Origin: an uncultured Lachnospiraceae bacterium
Lineage (GTDB): Bacteria > Bacillota > Clostridia > Lachnospirales > Lachnospiraceae
Length of the DNA: 16,147 nucleotides
Assembly (NCBI GenBank): GCA_949076555.1
Contig: CARUOB010000061.1
Location: 1,199 to 17,345, forward strand
Direction: 5' to 3'
This document shows, in pieces, positions 7,815 to 14,842 of this stretch. Position 1 is the stretch's first letter. Each line of letters starts with the position of its first letter. A model generated the notes under the pieces. That model had not been told where the DNA came from and made no database searches. It was given only the letters and a program-made list of their open reading frames with translations. The position numbers and the translations under genes are program-made.

Positions 7815-9158
7815 ATGGAAAACATAAGATCAGAACAGCTTTTTAACAGGGCGAAACAGAGAATCCCCGGCGGGGTCAATTCTCCGGTGCGGGCTTTTGG
7901 TCCGGTGGGGGGACATCCCTTTTTCGTGGAGCGGGCGCAGGGACCGTGGCTTTTTGACGTGGACGGGCACAGGTATCTGGACTATGTCTGCTCTTGGGGG
8001 CCGGACATTTTAGGACATGCGCACCCGCAGGTGGTGGCGGCGGTGCAGAGAGCCTGCGCGGGCGGCCTTACTTTCGGTGCGCCCACAGAGGGGGAAGTGG
8101 AGCTTGCGGAGCTGATTGGCATCTGTGTGCCTGACGTGGAGATGGTCAGGCTTGTCAGCTCCGGGACGGAGGCGGTGATGAGCGCCATGCGCGTGGCCAG
8201 AGGCTTTACGGGCCGGGAGAAGATCATCAAGTTTGCGGGAAATTACCACGGTCATTCCGACGGCCTGCTCGTGAAAGCCGGTTCCGGGCTGATGACCCGG
8301 TCGGAGCCGGACAGCGCGGGTGTACCGGCGGGATACGCGGCGGACACTTTGACGGCGGTCTATAATGACGGGGAATCCGTGCGCGCGCTGCTGGAGGAAA
8401 ATTACGGTCAGGTGGCGGTGGTGGTGGTGGAGCCGGTGGCGGCCAACATGGGCGTGGTGCCGCCGAAAAAGGGGTTTTTAGAGGACTTGCGCCGCATGAC
8501 AAAGGAACACGGTACGCTTTTGCTTTTTGATGAGGTGATCACGGGCTTCCGGCTGGGGCTGGGCGGTGCGTCGGCGTACACGGGCGTACACGCCGACCTG
8601 TACACCTTCGGAAAGATCGTGGGCGGCGGGATGCCGCTGGCGGCTTACGGCGGCAGACGGGATATCATGTCCTGCGTCGCACCGTTGGGCGCGGTCTATC
8701 AGGCGGGGACGCTTTCGGGAAATCCGGTGGCGGTGGCGGCGGGCATTGCTACGCTGAAAATACTGATGGACGATACGGGAATCTATGAGAGGATCGACAG
8801 GCGGGCGCAGACACTTTCGGAGGCTTACCGGAAGGCGGGGCTTGTGGTGAACCGGGCAGGTTCGCTGCTGTCGGCATTTTTCGTCCCCTCCCGGGATGCC
8901 CATAGCGCAGGGGCAAACGTTTCCGGAACAGGGGGCGGGGAGCAGCAACGGCAAAAACAGGAGAGGCAGGTGGAAAATTATGGGGACGCCTGCCGGTGCG
9001 ACAGAAAGGCCTTTGCGGACTATTTCAACCATATGCTGGCGCATGGTATTTATGTGGCGCCCTCCCCGTTTGAGGCGATGTTTGTGTCGGACGCCCATTC
9101 CGACGAGCTGATCGAAAAGACTTGTGAAGCCGTCGCCGCGTGGGTCAGGGGCGGCTGA
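7815..9158 (+). CDS. hemL: Glutamate-1-semialdehyde 2,1-aminomutase
   Basis: This PLP enzyme turns glutamate-1-semialdehyde into 5-aminolevulinate and works as the partner of HemA. The N-terminus has IPGGVNSPVRAFGPVGG and the body has LVSSGTEAVMSAMRVARGFT, YHGHSDGLLVKAGSG, LLLFDEVITGFRLG and the PLP-lysine motif TFGKIVGGGMPLAAYGG with Lys267. AGTLSGNPVAVAAG follows. It has 447 residues, slightly long, because about 25 Gly/Gln/Arg-rich residues (about 359-385) interrupt the C-terminal domain just before NYGDACRCDRKAFADYF. GGGAGG lies a few bases before ATG 7815. The gene completes the glutamate-to-uroporphyrinogen III set in this cluster. Confidence 0.97.
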   Translation: MENIRSEQLFNRAKQRIPGGVNSPVRAFGPVGGHPFFVERAQGPWLFDVDGHRYLDYVCSWGPDILGHAHPQVVAAVQRACAGGLTFGAPTEGEVELAELIGICVPDVEMVRLVSSGTEAVMSAMRVARGFTGREKIIKFAGNYHGHSDGLLVKAGSGLMTRSEPDSAGVPAGYAADTLTAVYNDGESVRALLEENYGQVAVVVVEPVAANMGVVPPKKGFLEDLRRMTKEHGTLLLFDEVITGFRLGLGGASAYTGVHADLYTFGKIVGGGMPLAAYGGRRDIMSCVAPLGAVYQAGTLSGNPVAVAAGIATLKILMDDTGIYERIDRRAQTLSEAYRKAGLVVNRAGSLLSAFFVPSRDAHSAGANVSGTGGGEQQRQKQERQVENYGDACRCDRKAFADYFNHMLAHGIYVAPSPFEAMFVSDAHSDELIEKTCEAVAAWVRGG

Positions 9159-9159
9159 C

Positions 9160-9218
9160 ATATGGCAGACGGACTTTTCCATAGGAAATGTCCGGACCGG
9201 GAGGGAAAGTCTGCATAT
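9160..9218 (+). other. Structured intercistronic RNA element downstream of hemL
   Basis: Two nested stems are visible. The inner one pairs GGACTTTTCC (9171-9180) with GGAAATGTCC (9184-9193) around an ATA loop, 9 of 10 bases paired. The outer one pairs ATATG and CAGAC (9160-9164, 9166-9170, one bulged G) with GTCTGCATAT (9209-9218). No T-run follows, so it is not a standard intrinsic terminator. It begins two bases after the hemL stop and ends before the ribosome site of the next small gene. mRNA processing, stabilisation or partial attenuation are possible roles, but none is shown. Confidence 0.55.
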
Positions 9219-9269
9219 ACGGTTGCGCCGCAGAGGTGATTGGAATATAGTAGATAAGGAGGATAATAA

Positions 9270-9464
9270 ATGGGTGATATTGATGATGTGATTAGGATGT
9301 TGGACAATCTGACGCAGGACGGCGTCAGCCGGATCAAGGTGGAAACCTCGGAGGAGCTTTCCGGTGGAGAGCAGAAAAAGGCGTACCATCACGGACGCTG
9401 CGATGTGGGCAGTCCCTTTGCTACAGGAAAGCTTTTTGACGCGCAGGACCCGGACTGCGGATAG
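9270..9464 (+). CDS. Small protein of unknown function (64 aa)
   Basis: I do not recognise this gene. A strong ribosome site, AAGGAGG at 9256-9262, lies seven bases before ATG, which argues that it is translated. The N-terminal half (MGDIDDVIRMLDNLTQDGVS) looks like an amphipathic helix. The C-terminal half has YHHGRCDVGSPFATGKLFD, rich in His, Gly and Asp, with two Cys (in GRCD and PDCG) that could bind metal or form a disulfide. There is no signal peptide or membrane segment. It is the last gene before the next promoter and is probably co-transcribed with hemL across the hairpin at 9160-9218. A role tied to tetrapyrrole or corrinoid metabolism is only a guess from position. Confidence 0.7.
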   Translation: MGDIDDVIRMLDNLTQDGVSRIKVETSEELSGGEQKKAYHHGRCDVGSPFATGKLFDAQDPDCG

Positions 9465-9532
9465 AGGATTGAACAGTGTCCGCCGGTCAAAAAGATTTGC
9501 CCGAAAGTGGTATAAGGATTTATTTTAAGTGA

Positions 9533-9561
9533 TTGAAATAAAATACGGGTTATGCTACAAT
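9533..9561 (+). promoter_or_regulatory. Sigma-A-type promoter of the chemoreceptor-trpB2 unit
   Basis: The -35 box TTGAAA is at 9533-9538 and the -10 box TACAAT at 9556-9561, with a 17-base spacer. TGC immediately upstream of the -10 box gives an extended -10. Transcription would begin near 9568, leaving a leader of about 140 bases before the chemoreceptor start. It marks a transcription unit separate from the tetrapyrrole run. Confidence 0.8.
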
Positions 9562-9589
9562 TTACTCGTATGATTTCGGCTTCGTTTTT

Positions 9590-9668
9590 TTATGGGAGGA
9601 TAACTCCAACACAGCTATGTTGCCATAAGAAAGCTTGGGGGTTGCTATCCGTAAATGTTACAGATAGC
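9590..9668 (+). promoter_or_regulatory. Folded 5' leader of the chemoreceptor gene, no known riboswitch recognised
   Basis: Three helices tile 9590-9628 without unpaired junction bases. TTATGG (9590-9595) pairs with CCATAA (9623-9628). GAG/CTC (9596-9598 with 9604-9606) closes a GATAA loop. CAACA (9607-9611) pairs with TGTTG (9618-9622). A separate hairpin follows: GCTATC (9644-9649) with GATAGC (9663-9668), extended inward by GTAA/TTAC around an ATG loop (9655-9657). I could not match the c-di-GMP-I or c-di-GMP-II consensus, which often precedes clostridial chemoreceptors. A new regulatory RNA is possible, but chance folding is not excluded. Confidence 0.45.
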
Positions 9669-9708
9669 CGACGTACATAAACATAACATGATTAAAGGAG
9701 AAGTGGAG

Positions 9709-11358
9709 ATGCGCAAGAGTATAAAAATCATGGCCGGAGTCCGGGTTGCGGCTGCCTTGCTGGCAGTTATGGTGTTCAGTGTGATGACGACAAAAAACAT
9801 TTATAATATGGAGGACAGTGCGGCGAACAACGTTGCGGTGAACGATGTGCTGCAGAGGGCGCAGAAGGCGGAGACAGCCCACTACAAGTGGTCTTCCAAC
9901 CTGAGCAACGCCCTGTATGCGAATATGGAATTTACCGGCAGCACGGACCCCACAGGCTGTGTGCTGGGACAGTGGCTTTACGGAGAGGCGGGAACGGAAG
10001 ACAAGGCGATCCTAGACCTGCGCACCCAGCTTGAGCCGCTGCACAAGGAACTGCATGAGTCAGCGACCTATGTGCTTGACCTGTATAATACGGACCAGAC
10101 GCAGGCGCAGGCGTATTATCAGGGGACGATTTCGAGCAATCTGAATGTTCTGGTAGGGCTTTTAGAGCAGGTTGTGGAGCGCGGTGTGGAGCTGAATGAG
10201 ATCAGCGCGGCAAATATGGAGCAGACCGTTCATACCATGCATGTTGTTACAGGTGCCGGACTTATGCTGACATTAGTCTTACTGTTAAGTCTGGTGTTCT
10301 ATATTATGAGACGTGTGCTGAAGCCGATCCTGTTGATCACGGCAAAGACGAAGCCGTTACAGGATGGCTGCATGAAGATTGAACTGAATTATGATGCCAA
10401 CGACGAGATCGGTGATCTGGCAAGGACGCTGAAGCAGTCCATAGAGCGGATCAACCGGTATATCGAAGATATCAACCGTATGATGAGCCAGCTTTCCAGC
10501 GGCAATTTTGACGTGAGCGCGTCGGTTCCGTTTATCGGTGATTTCCGTTCGATCTCGGATTCGATTGACAGCTTCACAGGGTCTCTTTCTTCGGCTATGT
10601 CCAATATCAACAATGTGGAGCATAAGGTGTTCGGCCATGCACAGAGTCTTTCAGGCAGTTCACAGATGTTGGCGCAGGGCGCGACCGATCAGGCGGCGGC
10701 TGTGGAGGAACTTACCGCCACCACGGAAGATCTGGCGAGAAGCGCGGAGAAAAATATGCAGATGGCATCAGAGATGCGGGATAACGCGCGCCTGACGGGC
10801 GATCAGGTGAACCTGAGCAGCCAGCAGATGGAGCAGTTGATCAGCGCGATGACGGATATCAGCGAGACATCTCAGGAGATTGAAAACATCATTTCCACGA
10901 TTGAAAATATTGCTTTCCAGACAAACATACTGGCGCTGAACGCAGCGGTGGAGGCAAGCCGTGCAGGCGAGGCGGGCAAGGGCTTTGCGGTAGTGGCGAA
11001 GGAAGTCCGTGATCTGGCGGCGAAGTCTGATCAGGCGGCCAAGGCGACGAAGGATCTGATCGAAAATTCCGTGCAGGCAGCAGGCCGTGGCAGCAAGATT
11101 GTGGATGAAGTGTCCGAATCCCTGAAAAAGACGCTCGCGCTTGTTACGGAATCAAACAGCGCCGTGGAGGAGTTTGCCGATGCGGTGCAGATAGAGGCTA
11201 CCGCGATTTCACAGGTATCAGATGCTCTTGGACAGATATCTAATGTGGTGCAGACCAATACCGCCAACAGCGAGGAGTCCGCGGCGGTCAGCGCGGAGCT
11301 GTACGAGCAGGTGAACAGACTGCAGACACAGACCAGCAGATTCAAACTGAAACACTAA
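9709..11358 (+). CDS. Methyl-accepting chemotaxis protein with extracytoplasmic CZB-like sensor
   Basis: This transmembrane chemoreceptor would signal to CheA/CheW. It runs: TM1 at about residues 7-26; an outer sensor of about 150 residues; TM2 at about 178-199; HAMP at about 200-253; then a long helical signalling domain with the conserved hairpin tip (AFQTNILALNAAVEASRAGE, then GKGFAVVAKEVRDLAAKS). The sensor has His58 (AHYKW), Cys84 (CVLGQWLY), His112 and His116 (LHKELH), the 3His/1Cys layout of chemoreceptor zinc-binding (CZB) domains. Ligand binding is inferred. ATG 9709 was chosen because AAGGAG at 9695-9700 is eight bases upstream and MRKSIKI leads straight into TM1. The in-frame ATG 9655 would add 18 residues, has no ribosome site and lies in a hairpin loop. 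There is no C-terminal pentapeptide for CheR/CheB tethering. Confidence 0.93.
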   Translation: MRKSIKIMAGVRVAAALLAVMVFSVMTTKNIYNMEDSAANNVAVNDVLQRAQKAETAHYKWSSNLSNALYANMEFTGSTDPTGCVLGQWLYGEAGTEDKAILDLRTQLEPLHKELHESATYVLDLYNTDQTQAQAYYQGTISSNLNVLVGLLEQVVERGVELNEISAANMEQTVHTMHVVTGAGLMLTLVLLLSLVFYIMRRVLKPILLITAKTKPLQDGCMKIELNYDANDEIGDLARTLKQSIERINRYIEDINRMMSQLSSGNFDVSASVPFIGDFRSISDSIDSFTGSLSSAMSNINNVEHKVFGHAQSLSGSSQMLAQGATDQAAAVEELTATTEDLARSAEKNMQMASEMRDNARLTGDQVNLSSQQMEQLISAMTDISETSQEIENIISTIENIAFQTNILALNAAVEASRAGEAGKGFAVVAKEVRDLAAKSDQAAKATKDLIENSVQAAGRGSKIVDEVSESLKKTLALVTESNSAVEEFADAVQIEATAISQVSDALGQISNVVQTNTANSEESAAVSAELYEQVNRLQTQTSRFKLKH

Positions 11359-11373
11359 GAAGCAGGGGAAAAA

Positions 11374-12756
11374 ATGATGCCGGAAAAAATAATACCGTAT
11401 AAAATTTATCTGGAAGAGGAAGAGATGCCGAGACAGTGGTACAATGTCCGGGCGGACATGAAGAATAAACCCGCACCGCTGTTACATCCCGGTACTCTGC
11501 AGCCGATTACCTTTGAGGAACTGCGGGAAGTGTTCTGTGACGAGCTTGCGAGACAAGAACTGAACGACACGGATGCCTATATCGACATTCCGCAGGAGAT
11601 TCTTGACTTCTATAAGATGTATCGGCCGTCGCCGCTTGTGCGTGCGTACTGTCTGGAGAAGAAACTGGATACACCGGCGAAGATCTATTATAAATTTGAG
11701 GGAAACAACACGAGCGGTAGCCATAAGCTCAACTCCGCGATTGCGCAGGCCTATTATGCGAAACAGCAGGGACTTAAGGGTGTTACTACGGAGACGGGAG
11801 CCGGGCAGTGGGGAACGGCGCTGTCTATGGCATGTTCCTATTTTGATCTGGACTGCCATGTCTATATGGTGAAGGTTTCCTATGAGCAGAAACCTTTCCG
11901 GCGTGAGGTGATGCGCACCTACGGCGCGCAGGTGACGCCGTCGCCCTCCGACACAACGAAAGTAGGTCGGAAAATTCTCGAAGAGTTCCCGGGAACGGGC
12001 GGCAGTCTTGGCTGTGCGATTTCCGAGGCGGTGGAGGCGGCCGGGGAGAGAGAAGGCTATCGTTACGTGCTTGGCAGCGTGCTTTCACAGGTGCTCCTGC
12101 ATCAGTCCATCATCGGTGAGGAGACGAAGGCGGCGCTCAGAAAATATGACATTAAACCGGATATGATCATCGGCTGCGCGGGCGGCGGGTCCAATCTGGG
12201 CGGCCTGATATCTCCCTTTGTGGGAGAGAAGATCAGAGGGGAGGCGGACTACCGTATTTTGGCGGTGGAACCGGCATCCTGCCCAAGCCTGACCAGAGGA
12301 AAATATGTGTATGATTTCTGTGATACCGGAAAGGTGTGTCCGCTTGCAAAGATGTATACGCTGGGAAGCGGCTTTATGCCCGCGCCGAACCATGCGGGAG
12401 GCCTGCGCTATCACGGTATGAGTTCCGTTGTGTCGCAGCTCTATGACGACGGCCTGATCGAGGCGGTCAGCGTAGAGCAGACGGCGGTATTTAAAGCGGC
12501 GGAGGAGTTTGCGAGAGTGGAAGGCATCCTTCCGGCGCCGGAGAGCGCACATGCGATCAAGGCGGCCATCGACGAGGCTGTGAAGTGCAAAGAGACGGGC
12601 GAGGAGAAGACCATTGTCTTCGGCCTGACAGGCACGGGTTATTTCGATATGGTGGCTTACGGCAAGTTCCACGACGGACAAATGACGGATTATATTCCGT
12701 CGGAAGAGGATCTGGCAAAAGGGTTTGCAGGGCTTCCTTCTGTTCCGGAAAAATGA
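11374..12756 (+). CDS. trpB: Tryptophan synthase beta chain, TrpB2-type, stand-alone
   Basis: This PLP enzyme of the TrpB2 branch joins indole and serine to tryptophan. It has the long N-terminal extension typical of that branch (PYKIYLEEEEMPRQWYNV), YRPSPLVRA, the PLP lysine Lys118 in NTSGSHKLNSA, ETGAGQWGTALS and the phosphate-binding GCAGGGSNLGG. At 460 residues the length is normal for TrpB2. No trpA or other trp gene is adjacent, so it may salvage free indole, as proposed for stand-alone TrpB2 enzymes; this is inference. It begins 15 bases after the chemoreceptor stop, with AGGGG at 11364-11368. ATG 11377, the second of two adjacent Met codons, has the more usual spacing and may be the real start. 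The terminator at 12785-12815 follows. Confidence 0.94.
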   Translation: MMPEKIIPYKIYLEEEEMPRQWYNVRADMKNKPAPLLHPGTLQPITFEELREVFCDELARQELNDTDAYIDIPQEILDFYKMYRPSPLVRAYCLEKKLDTPAKIYYKFEGNNTSGSHKLNSAIAQAYYAKQQGLKGVTTETGAGQWGTALSMACSYFDLDCHVYMVKVSYEQKPFRREVMRTYGAQVTPSPSDTTKVGRKILEEFPGTGGSLGCAISEAVEAAGEREGYRYVLGSVLSQVLLHQSIIGEETKAALRKYDIKPDMIIGCAGGGSNLGGLISPFVGEKIRGEADYRILAVEPASCPSLTRGKYVYDFCDTGKVCPLAKMYTLGSGFMPAPNHAGGLRYHGMSSVVSQLYDDGLIEAVSVEQTAVFKAAEEFARVEGILPAPESAHAIKAAIDEAVKCKETGEEKTIVFGLTGTGYFDMVAYGKFHDGQMTDYIPSEEDLAKGFAGLPSVPEK

Positions 12757-12784
12757 TTTTAAAGATAAGGATATAAAGATTGGA

Positions 12785-12815
12785 AAGAGAGGATCGCGCA
12801 GGTCTTCTCTTTTTT
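12785..12815 (+). terminator. Rho-independent terminator after trpB2
   Basis: An 11-bp stem pairs AAGAGAGGATC (12785-12795) with GGTCTTCTCTT (12801-12811), including two G-T wobbles, around a GCGCA loop. Further T residues follow to 12815. It lies 29 bases after the trpB2 stop and ends the chemoreceptor-trpB2 unit before the next promoter. Confidence 0.85.
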
Positions 12816-12839
12816 CTGTGGCAGATATGGCGGTAAGGT

Positions 12840-12868
12840 TTGCGCGACGGATCAATATGTGGTACAAT
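12840..12868 (+). promoter_or_regulatory. Extended -10 promoter of the exported glycosidase-like gene
   Basis: TACAAT at 12863-12868 is preceded directly by TGG (12860-12862), an extended -10. A weak -35 box, TTGCGC at 12840-12845, sits 17 bases upstream. It lies just after the terminator at 12785-12815 and about 77 bases before the chosen start codon. Confidence 0.65.
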
Positions 12869-12945
12869 GTACGCGATAACAATGAGCGGTGTACAGACGG
12901 GGGCTTCGGATGGCGCTGCGGCATAAAACAGGTTGGGAGAATCAT

Positions 12946-14589
12946 ATGAGAGTGTGCGAAAGAAAAATCGGAAAAAAATGGAAGGGATTTGCGGCTCTTC
13001 TGCTGTTGACTGTATCGGTCATTGCCTGCGGAAAGAACGTACAGGCGGCGGGACGGCCCGTCTCCATCACCGACTGCCATATTGCGGGTGGGAATGTGAA
13101 CTGTACGCTGAAGGCGTCAGGTGTTCCGTCCAGCGACGATGGCAAATATTATATCTATGCGGATGAGGTTTATCAGGACGGCCCGGTCGGATCGGTAGTG
13201 TCTGTAGTGGAAGCGGGCGCCTCTGTGTCGGCATCCTTTCCTCTGAATTACAATACACCGGACTCTAACTTGAGCCGGAAATTTCTTGTGGCGGTGAAGC
13301 GGGGCGGCCAGATGGTTCAGGTCAGTGACGAGCACTATATCACGAACCCGGAAGCTGTCGCGGCTTTTACTTCGGGACGTATGACGAGAGGAATCAAGGG
13401 TATTCTGCCGGAGATTTCCGCGATCAACAGCGGGGAGCTTAAAGATCTCGGCGTGCAGCAGATCGTCTACAATATCTATCTCGATGAGATCTGCGCCGCA
13501 CCGGAAGACGCGGGGACGCTTCCCTTTTCCTATAACGGACAGACCTTCTATTTCAGCCACGGCAGGATTGACCACTATGACCAGATGGTCAGGGGATTTA
13601 ACGAGCAGGGAATGCAGGTGACCATGGTGCTCCTAAACAGAGGCGGCACGGCGGGATCTGCGGATCTGGTACACCCCCAGGCAAGAGGCGCGGAGTGCCC
13701 CAGCTATGCCCTGAACGTGGCGGAGAGCGGCGGCGTGGAACATCTGAAAGCGGTGTGCGCTTTTCTGGGACAGCGTTACTCCGGAAAGACCGGAAACGGC
13801 CAGATTGACAACTGGATTCTTGGCAATGAGGTCAACGCCAGAACTTCTTGGTGGTACATGGATTCCGCCAACCTTGACGTGAATGTGAGCGCTTATGTGA
13901 AGGCTTTTCGTATATTTTACAATGAGCTGAAAGCCATGAACGGGAATGTGTGGGTATACAATTCCATCGATCAGGAGTGGGGGCGCAAGTCCAATCCCGG
14001 CAGTTTTCTGGCGAAGGATTATCTCGACCAGTTTAACTATTACATCAATCGGGAGGGGAATATCGACTGGGGACTTTCCTATCACCCTTACAACTCGCCG
14101 CTCTATGATCCTTACGCGTGGAACGGGCCTGCGGTGTGGGTGAAGAACAGCGTTTCCACCCCTTACATTACGATGCAGAATATCGACATACTGATTGACT
14201 ATATGCATCAGCCCAAGTTCTTAAGCCCTTCGGGGCAGGTGCGCAGCATTTCCCTTGCGGAGATCGGGTATACCTCCTATTTCGGCAATGAGAATCAGGA
14301 GGCGTCGGTGGCTTACGGCTATCTGAAAGCGGCATCTCTGCCGGATGTGGACGCGTTTATGCTGTTCCGGTTTAAGGACGACGCACACGAGATGGAGAGC
14401 AAGCTGAATCTGGGCATTACGAATCTGGACGGCAGCCATAAACCCGCCTACGATATTTATAAACAGCTTGGCACGGCAAATGAAGGGGCGGCCAAGGCGC
14501 GCGCCTCGCAGATTATCGGCATGGACATTGATCAGATGCTCCGGGAAAATATCGTCTGGACACGCGGCGGTGACGGGGTAGTGCAGTGA
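12946..14589 (+). CDS. Exported TIM-barrel glycosidase-like protein (resembles DUF5722 group)
   Basis: The N-terminus (KKWKGFAALLLLTVSVIACG) is a signal sequence with a lipobox-like VIAC at residues 25-28, so it may be lipid-anchored through Cys28; a signal peptidase I site near VQAAG is the alternative. A beta-rich domain follows to about residue 140. The rest reads like a clan-A glycoside hydrolase barrel: GNEVN with Glu295 as candidate acid/base, and SLAEIGYTS with Glu439 as candidate nucleophile, plus SYHPYNSPL and MLFRFKDDAHE. It resembles proteins annotated as DUF5722, for which I know no firm substrate. ATG 12946 has GGGAGA just upstream and gives the signal peptide; earlier in-frame Met codons would bury it. 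It has its own promoter and a strong terminator, so it is probably monocistronic. Confidence 0.85.
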   Translation: MRVCERKIGKKWKGFAALLLLTVSVIACGKNVQAAGRPVSITDCHIAGGNVNCTLKASGVPSSDDGKYYIYADEVYQDGPVGSVVSVVEAGASVSASFPLNYNTPDSNLSRKFLVAVKRGGQMVQVSDEHYITNPEAVAAFTSGRMTRGIKGILPEISAINSGELKDLGVQQIVYNIYLDEICAAPEDAGTLPFSYNGQTFYFSHGRIDHYDQMVRGFNEQGMQVTMVLLNRGGTAGSADLVHPQARGAECPSYALNVAESGGVEHLKAVCAFLGQRYSGKTGNGQIDNWILGNEVNARTSWWYMDSANLDVNVSAYVKAFRIFYNELKAMNGNVWVYNSIDQEWGRKSNPGSFLAKDYLDQFNYYINREGNIDWGLSYHPYNSPLYDPYAWNGPAVWVKNSVSTPYITMQNIDILIDYMHQPKFLSPSGQVRSISLAEIGYTSYFGNENQEASVAYGYLKAASLPDVDAFMLFRFKDDAHEMESKLNLGITNLDGSHKPAYDIYKQLGTANEGAAKARASQIIGMDIDQMLRENIVWTRGGDGVVQ

Positions 14590-14612
14590 TATGGGAACTG
14601 GCATTTAAACAT

Positions 14613-14642
14613 AAAAATCGAGCGCGTGTGCGCTCGATTTTT
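14613..14642. terminator. Bidirectional intrinsic terminator between convergent units
   Basis: A perfect 13-bp stem pairs AAAAATCGAGCGC (14613-14625) with GCGCTCGATTTTT (14630-14642) around a GTGT loop. The A-run on one side and T-run on the other make it work for both strands. It ends the glycosidase-like gene on plus and the SPFH/ribbon-helix-helix operon on minus, whose final stop codon touches its edge. Confidence 0.93.
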
Positions 14643-14842
14643 CAGATATTCAATTCAGGCGGAACGTCGAGTTCATGAGGAACCGGCGCTCCGTTTTTCT
14701 TTCTCTGGCGCACGCATTCTGTCAGCAGATACTCTATCTGGCCATTCACCGATCGAAAGTCATCCTCAGCCCAGGCAGCGATGGCGTTGTAGAGTTTGGC
14801 GGACAGACGAAGCGGCACCTGCTTCTTGCTGTTATCGGCCAT
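14642..14842 (-). CDS. Arc-type ribbon-helix-helix DNA-binding protein (66 aa)
   Basis: A short beta strand (VPLRLS, residues 9-14) is followed by helix A (about 15-30) and helix B beginning RSVNGQIEYLLTECV, the Arc-like RSVN-x-x-I pattern. The C-terminal tail is Pro-rich. Such proteins bind DNA as dimers through the strand, usually at short tandem palindromes. Its ATG directly follows the TAG of the SPFH gene (TAGATG), so translation is probably coupled. Two TGATATCA palindromes inside the operon promoter are plausible targets, which would make it an autorepressor; this is inference. There is no neighbouring toxin-like gene, so an antitoxin role is less likely. Confidence 0.85.
   Translation of the reverse strand: MADNSKKQVPLRLSAKLYNAIAAWAEDDFRSVNGQIEYLLTECVRQRKKNGAPVPHELDVPPELNI

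Noticed and set aside
9568..9708. c-di-GMP riboswitch upstream of the chemoreceptor
   Set aside because: I could not find the conserved GEMM motifs or a tetraloop/receptor pair; the leader is reported instead as structured and unknown.
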